A stretch of 64,000 bases of DNA. Source: Legionella londiniensis (lineage in GTDB: Bacteria > Pseudomonadota > Gammaproteobacteria > Legionellales > Legionellaceae). The stretch lies in contig NZ_LNYK01000014.1 of the NCBI RefSeq assembly GCF_001467825.1, positions 422,839-486,838 of the forward strand. Direction: 5' to 3'. Below the pieces are notes generated by a model. The model ran no database searches and was not told where the DNA came from. It saw only the letters and a list, made by a program, of their open reading frames with translations. The position numbers and the translations under genes are program-made. This document shows positions 49,554 to 58,501 of this stretch, in pieces (position 1 is the stretch's first letter; each line of letters opens with the position of its first letter).

Positions 49554-50426
49554 CTAATCACAGTATCGAACTTTAGACTTACCTTCTTTTTTTGCTTCAT
49601 ACATCGCATGATCAGCCCGTTGGATAACTTTTTCCAGCGAAGTGTCGTACTCTGAAACACTTGTTGCGCCAATACTGCTCGAAATTTGATATTTATTTTG
49701 CAGGCACTGATGCAATTTTTTTGCCTTGGCTTCAGTAGTTGCCCTATCGGCGCCTTCGAGCAAAACAATAAATTCATCACCGCCGTACCGACCCACTTTA
49801 TCAATGGCACGGAAAACCTTGCGGCAGACATTGGCCACCAGTATTAATAATTTATCGCCCGCGATATGCCCTTTTTTATCGTTAAACTCCTTAAAATTAT
49901 CTATATCAATAAAAATAAGCCCAAATTTCTGCCCCAGGCTTTTAAAAGCAAGAAAAGCCTCTTCTCCGTACCTGAATACAGTATCACGATTTAACGCTTT
50001 GGTTAGCGGGTCAACTTTCGATTTTTTCTCCAATGCGCGATTGAGCTCTTTGATTTTCGTGATATCACGTTCAATCGCGCCTAAATAACAAACTTTCCCT
50101 GTATGATCCCGAATGTAAATGATATGAAAATCAATCCAGTACTCGCGCCCGCTTTTGGCATAGTTAAGCAATTCCACGCGGAGCTCCTGTTCTTTTCGCA
50201 TTGCTTTTTTTAATTGTTTTAAGGTTTTTTTATCCGTTTTCTCACCTTGAAGAATGCGCGGCGTTCGCCCGATGGCCTCTTCTTTTGAATATCCTGTCAA
50301 CTGCGTAAAGGCGTCATTAACATATAAAATTTTTGGAGAATCCGGCGCTTCAATATTCGCTTCAGTGATAATGACAATATCATTGGTGTTTTCGAGCAGA
50401 TAAAGCTTTGCTGTGTCAATATCCAT
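49554..50426 (-). CDS. PAS-GGDEF diguanylate cyclase
   Basis: 290 aa. The PAS domain (about 8-125) includes YVNDAFTQLTGYSKEEAIGRTPRILQGEKTD, LOV-like in sequence but with Pro in place of the flavin-reactive Cys, so not a blue-light receptor of the classical type. GGDEF domain from about 138: GGDEF at 215-219 is intact, and RAID at 206-209 fits the RxxD inhibitory site five residues upstream. It has no membrane segment or signal. It makes cyclic di-GMP from two GTP, with product inhibition, in response to a cytoplasmic signal. Single gene. Confidence 0.92.
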   Translation of the reverse strand: MDIDTAKLYLLENTNDIVIITEANIEAPDSPKILYVNDAFTQLTGYSKEEAIGRTPRILQGEKTDKKTLKQLKKAMRKEQELRVELLNYAKSGREYWIDFHIIYIRDHTGKVCYLGAIERDITKIKELNRALEKKSKVDPLTKALNRDTVFRYGEEAFLAFKSLGQKFGLIFIDIDNFKEFNDKKGHIAGDKLLILVANVCRKVFRAIDKVGRYGGDEFIVLLEGADRATTEAKAKKLHQCLQNKYQISSSIGATSVSEYDTSLEKVIQRADHAMYEAKKEGKSKVRYCD

Positions 50427-50742
50427 ATCCTTCCCCCGGTACTTAAAAATTAGTTTTTATCCTGCATAAACACCAAGCGATTATCTCATGAAGCTTGGTA
50501 TCACAAAAAGGCTTGTTGGAATTGGCGCATCCCGACTAAAAACTTCATGAATATGCTGATGACGTTGGTTTTAAGACAGAACTGAAAACCAGGCGGTGAT
50601 GACTATATGAATCCCGGATTCTCTCTACATCACAAAAAAATCTGTCATGCGCAGAGTCCCGGATTAAGGCTTCGGCCTAATCCGGGTGACACAATTGAAA
50701 TGCAAAACAATGATAAATTATTTTTGCAGGGAGCAAAAATGC
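50427..50742. other. 316-bp intergenic region with a repeat hairpin
   Basis: Between the diguanylate cyclase promoter region and the 3' end of the next minus-strand gene. The right part holds the CCCGGATTA hairpin and an extra ATCCCGGATTCT half-motif at about 50611. No credible ORF or RNA gene seen. Confidence 0.5.
50658..50686. repeat. CCCGGATTA hairpin, third copy of the dispersed repeat
   Basis: CCCGGATTAAGGC / GCCTAATCCGGG (one bulged A), TTCG loop. Same core as 16420-16449 and 21793-21820. It is 57 nt downstream of the stop of the secreted-protein gene on the minus strand and may also serve as its terminator. Confidence 0.65.
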
Positions 50743-51198
50743 TTAATTGCCTGTTTCTTTTTTCATCTCAGAATTGGTTTTGGCATCTTGTTCACCATCT
50801 GCAGTCGTATCTTTTTTCTCTTCGGTATCAGAAAATACATAATTAATCACAAATTCCGCGCCAATACATTCACCAATACTGTGACCCCATTTGGATACGT
50901 TTTCCTGGGTTATGGTGGCAGGCAGGCGATCGTAAAATTTTTTCGAGCACTTATCGGCAATCCCCGGGATCAATTCTATGCATTTTTGCAAATCAATATT
51001 CCTGGCCTTTAAGCGGGACGCTATGGTTTCATCCTGCATAAATCCTTTACAGATGGGTTCAGGCACGATTTCCTTGATTTTACTTAACCACTCATCCTTG
51101 CTCATTTCCATTTTGGCGTTGGTCGCAGCTGTTGCCAGCAAAGGAAAAACAACCAGCACCAACCCCATGATTTTAGATAATTTTATTTTTGTAGCCAT
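50743..51198 (-). CDS. Periplasmic four-cysteine protein, unrecognised
   Basis: 151 aa from the ATG at 51198 (AAGGA 8 nt upstream; an ATG two codons earlier is too close). The signal peptide ends near LLATAATN (about residue 25). The mature part has four cysteines spaced in a helical domain (PICKGF, LQKCIELI, ADKCSKKF, IGECIGAEF) and a low-complexity Lys/Glu/Thr tail (EEKKDTTADGEQDAKTNSEMKKE). No family recognised; it resembles small Legionella-only secreted proteins in style. A GC-rich hairpin lies 41 nt upstream. Confidence 0.65.
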   Translation of the reverse strand: MATKIKLSKIMGLVLVVFPLLATAATNAKMEMSKDEWLSKIKEIVPEPICKGFMQDETIASRLKARNIDLQKCIELIPGIADKCSKKFYDRLPATITQENVSKWGHSIGECIGAEFVINYVFSDTEEKKDTTADGEQDAKTNSEMKKETGN

Positions 51199-51239
51199 GT
51201 TCATCGTCCTTGTGTTTGCTCATTGTAATAATAGACTAT

Positions 51240-51267
51240 CCCGCTTCTGATTGCTGAAGCGGGGTTT
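51240..51267 (+). terminator. Strong hairpin between two minus-strand genes
   Basis: CCCGCTTC / GAAGCGGG, 8-bp perfect arms, 8-nt loop, followed on the plus strand by GTTTTCC. The T-run is on the plus strand while the flanking genes are on the minus strand, so its orientation is opposite to what the genes need. Confidence 0.45.
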
Positions 51268-51269
51268 TC

Positions 51270-51539
51270 CTACCTGCTCAGTTTTTTTATGGTATCGTCA
51301 AGATTTTCTACCTCGCCTGAATGGTGATAATAAATGCGGTTTTGGCTGCAATCGATAATGCAAAGCGCCTGCTCTGGTTTTCCATTGAATTGCTTGAATA
51401 TCCAGTAAAGCCCGGCTGAGGGGGTTTGCTTTATTTCTTTGAGCAAATCAAGCATCTTGTCTTCTTCAAACTCATAATGAGTGCAGACAAGCCTTGAAGC
51501 CTCACGATATATTTTATAAGCAAAATGTTTTTCTTTCAT
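51270..51539 (-). CDS. Small hypothetical protein
   Basis: 89 aa from the ATG at 51539; the frame continues upstream into the end of gltX but that part is a shadow. Soluble, no signal. HFAYKIYREASRLVCTHYEFEEDKMLDLLKEI suggests an alpha/beta fold; WIFKQFNGKPEQALCIIDCSQNRIYYHHSG follows. No family recognised. It is 85 bp downstream of gltX on the same strand and may be cotranscribed. AAGGG lies 8 nt before the start. Confidence 0.6.
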   Translation of the reverse strand: MKEKHFAYKIYREASRLVCTHYEFEEDKMLDLLKEIKQTPSAGLYWIFKQFNGKPEQALCIIDCSQNRIYYHHSGEVENLDDTIKKLSR

Positions 51540-51624
51540 ACCTGCGCCCTTTTTGCTCCGTACAGAAGTGATATCGGACGGATAACAAAAAAGTTGAGAA
51601 AAACGCCCCAAACGACAGGGGCGC

Positions 51625-53043
51625 TCAGGAAGCCTCATTTTGCATGCGATCTTGCAGCCGTCGCAATGCAGTGGACAAGCGTTCAAGGACCCGTTTTTTG
51701 CCAAGCAGGGTCAGGGTCATGTCGATTGAAGGCGACGTGCTTGTTCCGGTCACCGCGACACGTAAAGGCTGAGCGATTTTGCCCATGCCCTGGTTAAATT
51801 CGGCGCAGATGTCATTGATGCATTGCTGCAAAACATCTCGTTGCCAGTGCTCAACTGCGGCAAATGAAGCATACAGGGCTTTTAATGGAGGGTAGGCTGC
51901 AGGAAGCAAATATTTTTTTTCTGCTTCCTCATCATATTGTATTTCATCTTCATAGAAATAAAGGCTTTTTTCAGCAATTTCCCGTAATGTCTTACATCGC
52001 TCCGCCTGAATGGAGATTAAATCCTCAAGTTTTGGCCCATTGGCCACATCAATCCCTTTTTGCTCAAAGTGCCATAAAAGTGCCTTGGCCACGGACTCTT
52101 TGGCGTCAAATTTCTGATAATGCTGATTGAGCCAATATAATTTTTCGTAGTTAAAGCTCGCTGCGGCGCGACTGATGTTGTTCAGGTTAAAAGAGGCAAT
52201 CATTTCTTCAACGCTGAAAATCTCCTGATCGCCAAAAGACCAACCGAGCCGTACCAGGTAATTGAGCAAGGCATGCGGCAAAATGCCTTCTTCCTTAAAT
52301 TGCAAAACGCTAACTGCCCCGTGCCGTTTTGACAGGCGTTTGCCATCTTCGCCGAGAATCATGGGTAAATGGGCAAATACAGGGATAGGCGCATTTAAAG
52401 CTTTAAACAAATTGATTTGCCTTGGCGTATTGTTAATGTGATCATCCCCGCGAATCACATGCGTAATACCCATGTCCCAGTCATCCACAACAACCGCGAA
52501 GTTATAAGTCGGGTTGCCGTCAGAGCGCAGGATAATCAAGTCATCGAGTTCGCGGTTATCCACATGGATGTCGCCATATACCTGATCTGTGAAAGTGACT
52601 GTTCCGCTTTGCGGGTTTTTAAAACGCACGACAAAGGGTTCTTCACGCCCTGGAAAATTTTTTCCGCGGCAATGGCCATCGTATTTGGGTTTTTCTTTAG
52701 CGGCGATCTGCTGTTCACGAAGCGCTTCCAGGCGTTCCTTGCTGCAGTAACAACGATAGGCGCAGCCCTCAGCCAGAAGCTGCTCAACGACTTGTCGGTA
52801 CCGCGGATATCGCTCTGTCTGATAAAATGGGCCTTCATCATGATGAAGGCCAAGCCAGGACATCCCATCCAAAATTGCTCGAACTGATTCTTCTGTGGAA
52901 CGCTCGCGGTCAGTATCTTCAATACGCAGGATAAACTGCCCTTGATGATGCCTGGCAAAAAGCCAGGAAAATAAAGCAGTGCGCACCCCGCCTACATGCA
53001 AAAAACCGGTAGGGCTTGGCGCGAAACGGGTTCGAACAACCAT
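51625..53043 (-). CDS. gltX: Glutamyl-tRNA synthetase
   Basis: 472 aa from the ATG at 53043 (GGAG 7 nt upstream); the frame runs back to 53118. Class I motifs: [26 protein letters not shown] with the HIGH-like site and [11 protein letters not shown] as KMSKS. Zinc-type cysteines [12 protein letters not shown] are present. Bacterial length. It charges tRNA-Glu, whose genes lie 13 kb away in this window. It is divergent from letS; the 232-bp gap between them holds no clear promoter by eye. Confidence 0.97.
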   Translation of the reverse strand: MVVRTRFAPSPTGFLHVGGVRTALFSWLFARHHQGQFILRIEDTDRERSTEESVRAILDGMSWLGLHHDEGPFYQTERYPRYRQVVEQLLAEGCAYRCYCSKERLEALREQQIAAKEKPKYDGHCRGKNFPGREEPFVVRFKNPQSGTVTFTDQVYGDIHVDNRELDDLIILRSDGNPTYNFAVVVDDWDMGITHVIRGDDHINNTPRQINLFKALNAPIPVFAHLPMILGEDGKRLSKRHGAVSVLQFKEEGILPHALLNYLVRLGWSFGDQEIFSVEEMIASFNLNNISRAAASFNYEKLYWLNQHYQKFDAKESVAKALLWHFEQKGIDVANGPKLEDLISIQAERCKTLREIAEKSLYFYEDEIQYDEEAEKKYLLPAAYPPLKALYASFAAVEHWQRDVLQQCINDICAEFNQGMGKIAQPLRVAVTGTSTSPSIDMTLTLLGKKRVLERLSTALRRLQDRMQNEAS

Positions 53044-53275
53044 TGAATACTCCATTGTAAGCTCTGAAATTATCGCGATATAATAGCCGACTAAATGCCT
53101 GTTAACAAATTGCGCCATCCAGAACCTGTCTGTATGGTTTATGTCCGCAAACGCGTCTAATCGGTCTTACACAGCATCAAGGCAAGCCAACCAGGGGGCA
53201 TTGCCTCATATTGACGTGATTCTGTTTCGATTAACCAAACATGTTGCGAAAAGGCCCTGGGCGTTTTTTGGTTGA

Positions 53276-56044
53276 ATGACTTCAGGGAGTTTCGTGAAAA
53301 GCATTGGCATCAAATACCAGCTGAGAATAATGACTATTCTTCCTGTCCTTCTGGTGGCTGTAATGTTTGCTTTATTCTATAACGGCCAATTCAGCAGGGA
53401 TCTAGAGCAGAATAACCTGCATCTTGGCGAAGCCTATATCCGCCAGCTGCTTCCCGCAGCACAGCTTGCGCTCCTGCGCCATGACTATCGAACCTTACAG
53501 GGCCTGGTCGATGCTTCAACCATTAACCCGGAAGTTCTAACATTGGCTTTTTATAACGCCAAAGGCCAGCTCATCGCTTACCGGGGCGGCAAACATTCCC
53601 TCAAAAAGCCGCTGCCTGTGCCCAAGTTCACGGGAGATTATGTTGAAAGCAAACGGATAACCCCTTTGAGCATCAATTTCATAGCGCCAATTACCGTTCC
53701 CCGGTTCAACCTGTATGCTTCAACCCCTTTTAAAGCGCCGGCAAGCCCCATCGATTTTCAGGCTGATGATATTCTTGGCTGGCTGTCGATAGACATAGAT
53801 ACCCGCTCAGCCCTGCTCAAACAGTATCAAATGTATATCGTGACTATTTTTATCACCCTGATTGGATTGCTGCTTGGGCTGACAACCCACTTTTTTCTTT
53901 CCAGAAAAATTTATCTGCCGATTATCCGCCTGCAACGCAGCATGAAACAAATTTTACGGAATGAATTTGAAACAGAGATTCGTGTTTCAAGCCCCGGGGA
54001 GCTGGGAATTATTGAGAGGGGCTGCGCGCACATGCAAAAGGAATATTTAAACATTACCCATGACTTAAACCAGTACATTGAAGTAGCTACCGCGGATTTA
54101 CAAAAAAATCTTGAACTGCTTGAAGAAAAAAATATTGAACTCACCCTTGAAAAAAAGAAAACGGAAGAAAAAAGCCAACAAAAATCGGAATTCATCGCCA
54201 ACATGAGCCATGAAATACGCACCCCGATGAATGGAGTGATTGGGTTTACGAATGTATTGCTGGAAAGCAAGCTTGATCCGCTGCAATTGGATTATGTGAA
54301 AACCATCCGCTCCTCGGCACAGGATCTGCTCGCAATTATTAACGATATTCTCGATTACTCCAAAATGGAGGCGGGCAAGCTGCACCTCGATTGCATACCG
54401 CTTGATATACGTGCCTGCATCGATGAGGTTCTTGCCTTATTTGCTCCCAATGCCCATAAAAAAGGCATTGATTTAATTCCCATTACCAATGTTGCTGTTC
54501 CGAAAGCCATGTTGGGCGACCCGCTGCGCATTAAACAAATCATCAGCAACCTCATCAGCAATGCCATTAAATTTACCGATCACGGCTATGTGCTTATCCG
54601 CACCCATATTGAAGAAGAAACCGCAAGGGAATATACCGTATGCCTTGCCGTTACCGACACTGGAACAGGCATTGCGCCAAAAGACCAGGCAACGCTTTTT
54701 AATGCATTCAATCAGGTGGATACCACAATAACCCGGCGCTACGGCGGCTCAGGGCTTGGGCTTGTGATCTCTAAAAAACTTGCGGAACACATGCATGGCC
54801 GTATCAGCCTAAGCAGTGAACTCCATAAAGGCTCTACATTCTCGGTACAGATTAAACTTGCCAAATTGCCAGGCTATGAAGTCGAAAAGCATCAGGCGCA
54901 CCGCTTCAGCAACCTGAAAGTTCTTTGTTTTGATGATAATCCCCTGCACCTTGAAGCTTTATGCAACGGTTTAGGTCACTGGGGCATCCATTGCATCAAG
55001 GTCAACACGTTCAAACAGTTAACAGAGTCCTTTCAGACCCATAAAGACTGCCATCTGGCTTTCATCAGCGTGAATCAGGGGTGTGAGCCGCAAATTGCCG
55101 CGATACTAAAGCAACAGCCAGTGCCCTGTGTCCTGGTATCGAAATGGCCTATAGAAAATTATGCCGCTTTAGGCGCAAAAGGGTTTTTATTTAAACCGCC
55201 CAATATTCAAAAGCTGCATGGCGCCATCGATTCGCTTTTAAATCAAGCGGGCATCTGCAACAAGTCCGATGAAGCGCTGGACAAGCTAAGAGATGAGCTT
55301 TATCGCCAAAAGCCCGCCTTGCTCATTGCCGAGGATAATCCGGTTAACCGGATGCTTCTCAATTCATTGCTGGGGGAAAGGGCTTGCATTGAAACCGTCG
55401 CAGATGGCGCGCAGGCTGTCGACTTATGCAAGATAAAGCGGTTTGATGCCATTTTGCTCGACTTGCAAATGCCAAAATTGAATGGGTTTGATGCCGCGCG
55501 CCTCATCAGAAAAGCCTCAGTTCTCAACAAAAGCACCCCCATCATCCTCATTAGCGCCAACAATGTTGAAATCAGCAGCGCGCAATCTTCAAAAGCCGAT
55601 ATTGATGTTTGCCTGCAAAAACCCATTGACGAAAAAACCTTGTTGCAGCGCCTTCTCGCCGTCATTCGGAAAGACAATGAATCGGCCATAAACTGGCAGA
55701 TGTGCCTGCAGAAGGTATCCGGCAATGAGGAGTTGGCTTTGGAGTTTTTAAGCCGCTTTATTGAAGAATTGAAAAAAAACCGCAAGGAATTTGCCCGCTT
55801 GTTGCAAAATCAAAATTTAAAGGCATTAGAACATCTCGCTCACAAATTACATGGCGCTTGCTGCTTTTGCGGGGTTCCCCGCTTGCAAAAGCAAGTCGCT
55901 CAAGTAGAATCTCTGGCAAGGCAGGCAAAGCACATTCATGAAATACAACTCGCCTTTTCACAGTTGATGACTTGTATCGATGAGGTGCTTGCCGAATATC
56001 AAAATACTTTTGCTGCCAATTTAATCCCTCCGGATAAGCTATAG
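53276..56044 (+). CDS. letS: Hybrid sensor histidine kinase of the BarA/LetS type
   Basis: 922 aa. Two membrane helices (about 18-38 and 186-207) flank a periplasmic sensor region; HAMP (about 208-260) and a coiled coil follow. HisKA has His312 in NMSHEIRTPMNG, the ATPase domain has DTGTGIAP and GGSGLGLVISKKL. A first receiver-like segment (NLKVLCFDDNPLHLEAL) lacks the phospho-acceptor Asp (FISVNQG). The second receiver is complete with Asp729 (ILLDLQMPKLNGF), and the HPt domain has His856 (LEHLAHKLHGACCFCG). This is the BarA/GacS layout. In Legionella LetS acts with LetA to control the switch to the transmissive phase; the partner letA is not in the window. Confidence 0.92.
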   Translation: MTSGSFVKSIGIKYQLRIMTILPVLLVAVMFALFYNGQFSRDLEQNNLHLGEAYIRQLLPAAQLALLRHDYRTLQGLVDASTINPEVLTLAFYNAKGQLIAYRGGKHSLKKPLPVPKFTGDYVESKRITPLSINFIAPITVPRFNLYASTPFKAPASPIDFQADDILGWLSIDIDTRSALLKQYQMYIVTIFITLIGLLLGLTTHFFLSRKIYLPIIRLQRSMKQILRNEFETEIRVSSPGELGIIERGCAHMQKEYLNITHDLNQYIEVATADLQKNLELLEEKNIELTLEKKKTEEKSQQKSEFIANMSHEIRTPMNGVIGFTNVLLESKLDPLQLDYVKTIRSSAQDLLAIINDILDYSKMEAGKLHLDCIPLDIRACIDEVLALFAPNAHKKGIDLIPITNVAVPKAMLGDPLRIKQIISNLISNAIKFTDHGYVLIRTHIEEETAREYTVCLAVTDTGTGIAPKDQATLFNAFNQVDTTITRRYGGSGLGLVISKKLAEHMHGRISLSSELHKGSTFSVQIKLAKLPGYEVEKHQAHRFSNLKVLCFDDNPLHLEALCNGLGHWGIHCIKVNTFKQLTESFQTHKDCHLAFISVNQGCEPQIAAILKQQPVPCVLVSKWPIENYAALGAKGFLFKPPNIQKLHGAIDSLLNQAGICNKSDEALDKLRDELYRQKPALLIAEDNPVNRMLLNSLLGERACIETVADGAQAVDLCKIKRFDAILLDLQMPKLNGFDAARLIRKASVLNKSTPIILISANNVEISSAQSSKADIDVCLQKPIDEKTLLQRLLAVIRKDNESAINWQMCLQKVSGNEELALEFLSRFIEELKKNRKEFARLLQNQNLKALEHLAHKLHGACCFCGVPRLQKQVAQVESLARQAKHIHEIQLAFSQLMTCIDEVLAEYQNTFAANLIPPDKL

Positions 56045-56061
56045 TCAATATGGGAGAAATT

Positions 56062-57315
56062 ATGTCCGTTAAAAATGCAATTTATGCGCAGTCAGGCGGG
56101 GTAACTGCGGTCATTAACGCTTCAGCCTGTGGCGTTATTCAAACAGCCAGGCTGCATCGAGATCAAATCGGGACAGTCTATGCCGCCAAAGACGGAATCA
56201 TCGGCGTGCTGGAAGAAAACCTTATCGATACCGGTTTTGAGAGCGATGGCGACATAGGCAAATTGCTGCATACCCCTGCCGGCGCGTTTGGTTCCTGCCG
56301 TTACAAATTAAAAGAAAACAGCAATGATTTTTCGCGCCTGCTTGAAGTGTTTCAAGCGCATAATATAGGTTATTTTTTCTATAATGGCGGCGGTGACTCT
56401 CAAGACACTGCCCATAAAGTTGCAAAACTGAGCCAGGAACGCGGGTTTCCGGTAACATGCATCGGCATCCCCAAAACAGTAGACAATGATTTACCGTTTA
56501 CCGACTCCTGCCCCGGATTCGGCTCTGTCGCGAAATACATTGCCATTTCAACGCTTGAAGCCGGAATGGATGTCGCGTCCATGGCCGCGACGTCAACCAA
56601 GGTATTCATTCTTGAAGTGATGGGCAGGCATGCGGGCTGGATAGCCGCGGCAAGCGGCCTTGCCGGAAAAGAAGCGCACACCCCCCCTCATATCATTCTC
56701 TTTCCTGAAATCCCCTTTGAGGAACAGCGCTTTCTCGAGCGGGTCAAGCATTGCGTGAGCGAATATGGTTATTGCGTCATTGTCGTATCAGAAGGCATCC
56801 GCCGCGAGGACGGGCAGTTTTTAAGCGATTCAGGGCTTCGCGACGCCTTTGGCCATGCGCAATTGGGGGGAGTCGCGCCCGTGATCGCAAGCCTCGTCAA
56901 AAACGCGTTAAACCTTAAATATCATTGGGCGGTGGCTGATTATCTGCAACGTTCCGCGCGCCATATTGCCTCACGGACAGACCTCGAGCAAGCCTATGCC
57001 CTGGGCAAGGAAGCCGTCAAGCTTGCAATCAGCGGCCATAATGCCATTATGCCTGTCATTATCCGTACACAGGAAGAACCTTACCAGTGGGCAATAAGCC
57101 ATGTGCCCCTGGCTGAAGTCGCAAACCAGGAAAGAAAAATGCCCAGGGAATTTATCCGAGACGATGGCTTTGGCATTACAGAAGCCTGCAGGCGCTACCT
57201 GACCCCCCTGATTCAGGGCGAAGCCTACCCCCCCTATGCCAGCGGCCTGCCAGATTACGTGCGGCTTAAGAATCAACTGGTTGAAAAAAAATTGAACCCG
57301 CTGCGGCAGGCATAA
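56062..57315 (+). CDS. Pyrophosphate-dependent 6-phosphofructokinase
   Basis: 417 aa from the ATG at 56062 (GGGAG 7 nt upstream; an ATG at 56050 lacks it). The PPi type is shown by two diagnostic changes: GGGDSQDTAHK, with Asp where ATP enzymes have Gly, and IPKTVDNDLP, with Lys where they have Gly. Other PFK blocks: YAQSGGVTAVIN, VMGRHAGWIAAASG, ILFPEIPF. It phosphorylates fructose 6-phosphate reversibly with pyrophosphate. It directly follows letS (17-bp gap) as in Legionella. A bidirectional terminator follows. Confidence 0.92.
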   Translation: MSVKNAIYAQSGGVTAVINASACGVIQTARLHRDQIGTVYAAKDGIIGVLEENLIDTGFESDGDIGKLLHTPAGAFGSCRYKLKENSNDFSRLLEVFQAHNIGYFFYNGGGDSQDTAHKVAKLSQERGFPVTCIGIPKTVDNDLPFTDSCPGFGSVAKYIAISTLEAGMDVASMAATSTKVFILEVMGRHAGWIAAASGLAGKEAHTPPHIILFPEIPFEEQRFLERVKHCVSEYGYCVIVVSEGIRREDGQFLSDSGLRDAFGHAQLGGVAPVIASLVKNALNLKYHWAVADYLQRSARHIASRTDLEQAYALGKEAVKLAISGHNAIMPVIIRTQEEPYQWAISHVPLAEVANQERKMPREFIRDDGFGITEACRRYLTPLIQGEAYPPYASGLPDYVRLKNQLVEKKLNPLRQA

Positions 57316-57330
57316 GCGCTGCGATAAAAA

Positions 57331-57353
57331 AAGCCGCCTGCTGGCGGCTTTTG
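57331..57353. terminator. Bidirectional Rho-independent terminator
   Basis: AAGCCGCC / GGCGGCTT, 8-bp arms, 4-nt loop, with an A-run on the left and TT on the right. It ends the pfk transcript and, on the other strand, the pilin transcript. Confidence 0.85.
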
Positions 57354-57369
57354 AGCCCAATGTCCTGAA

Positions 57370-57789
57370 TTACGCTCTACAATTGGCAGGAACATAGCGG
57401 TTGTTTGCCGCATTTGTTACCCGACAGGCCCAGGTTATTTCCCCAGTGGCTTGTGCAGTAGGTGTTAAAGTCAACACCACATTCTGCGCAGGAGCTCCGT
57501 AAGTCACCGTAATCACTCCATTAGCCCCAACGTTAATAGACTGGACATTAGCATTAGCAGTAGCTGTTATCCCCGGATAACCAGCCGAAGCATTATCAGT
57601 CGGGAAAGTACCTTGGGACTGCCGTACTTCAGCTACAGCAAGCTTTGCGGCCGCTGCCAGGTTTAACCCCTCGGTGACCCGCGCCCGGATTGTATAATCC
57701 TGGTAGGCTGGAATTGCCACAGCGGCCAAAATACCAATAATAGCCACCACAATCATCAGCTCAATTAATGTAAAACCTTTCTGCATCAT
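57370..57789 (-). CDS. Type IV pilin (PilA/PilE)
   Basis: 139 aa. Prepilin leader MMQK then G-F at the cleavage site, and [33 protein letters not shown], the classic N-terminal helix with Glu at +5 of the mature protein. The C-terminal disulfide pair Cys126/Cys137 frames the D-region ([22 protein letters not shown]). The middle is small-residue rich. It is processed by PilD and builds type IV pili for adhesion, twitching and DNA uptake. A sigma-54 promoter lies upstream at 57826. Confidence 0.93.
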   Translation of the reverse strand: MMQKGFTLIELMIVVAIIGILAAVAIPAYQDYTIRARVTEGLNLAAAAKLAVAEVRQSQGTFPTDNASAGYPGITATANANVQSINVGANGVITVTYGAPAQNVVLTLTPTAQATGEITWACRVTNAANNRYVPANCRA

Positions 57790-57825
57790 GACAATCCCCT
57801 AAAAAAATCGGTTACACTATTTAAT

Positions 57826-57842
57826 ATGCAAAATAGATGCCA
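57826..57842 (-). promoter_or_regulatory. Sigma-54 (RpoN) promoter of the pilin gene
   Basis: Read on the minus strand: TGGCATCTATTTTGCAT. GG and GC are 12 bases apart, the -24/-12 pattern of RpoN promoters (TGGCAC-N5-TTGCA). The predicted start is near 57816, about 27 nt before the pilin ATG. Pilin genes are RpoN-dependent in related bacteria. Confidence 0.8.
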
Positions 57843-57893
57843 GCTCAGAACCCCTTTGTTTGTCGCTTAAAATGCAGATCATGGACGGATGAG

Positions 57894-57910
57894 GTGACAA
57901 TTTTTGTCAC
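57894..57910 (-). promoter_or_regulatory. Palindrome upstream of the pilin promoter
   Basis: GTGACAA TTT TTGTCAC, 7-bp arms, 52 bp upstream of the -24 element, where enhancer-binding activators of RpoN usually bind (about -80 to -100). It may equally be the 3' hairpin of the second pilin gene; no T-run follows. The binding protein is not identifiable. Confidence 0.4.
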
Positions 57911-57946
57911 TATATGACATTATTTGTTCTGCTGTCCAGTTGTTTT

Positions 57947-58363
57947 TCATCGGCAATTGGCCGGGCGGTATTTGGCCGCGAGCGTCCCGCCGGTACATGT
58001 CCAGGTGATTTCCCGGTTGGCTTGAATGTCGGGTTTTAAAATAATCGTGCCGCCCCCTGCCCTGGCAGTATAACGAACCGTAATTTCAGCCGTGCCGTCA
58101 TCGGCAATCGTAATTGAGCTGACGTCTTCATTGGGCGCGGGGCTCTGGTATCCTGTTTGGACCTGCGTTGCGGGCAGGCCATTGCTTTCCATCACGCTGG
58201 AGGCTACGGCAAATTTTGCCGAAGCGGCAAGGCTTAAGCCGTTGGTCACGCGGGCGCGCACAATATAATCCTGAAAGGCCGCAATCCCGAAGGCCGCAAC
58301 GATGCCGATGATCATGACCACGATCATCATCTCTATTAACGTAAATCCCCGCATGCTTGCCAC
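57947..58363 (-). CDS. Second type IV pilin-like protein
   Basis: 138 aa. Leader MASMRG-F, then FTLIEMMIVVMIIGIVAAFGIAAFQDYIVRARV: Glu at +5 kept, but AIPAYQDY of typical pilins is GIAAFQDY, so the kink-forming Pro22 is lost. Cys125/Cys137 form the D-region (ITWTCTGGTLAAKYRPANC). It shares about the same layout as the neighbour and probably arose by tandem duplication. No RpoN promoter found upstream, so the two may be expressed differently. Minor pilin or variant is possible. Confidence 0.88.
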   Translation of the reverse strand: MASMRGFTLIEMMIVVMIIGIVAAFGIAAFQDYIVRARVTNGLSLAASAKFAVASSVMESNGLPATQVQTGYQSPAPNEDVSSITIADDGTAEITVRYTARAGGGTIILKPDIQANREITWTCTGGTLAAKYRPANCR

Positions 58364-58501
58364 TGAAAAATGAACCTGTTCATTATTAATGATAATCCAG
58401 TTTACAAGATAACGATGCGCCTGTTACGCGGCGGGTATTCGGCATGAGGGGAATTTTAGGGTATACTTAACCCATCTTCCCTGTTAGTTATTGAATCTGC
58501 C

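Noticed and set aside
51540..51704. Cysteine-rich N-terminal extension of the 89-aa protein
   Set aside because: It overlaps the gltX 3' end in another frame; the cysteines come from the antiparallel codon pattern of gltX.
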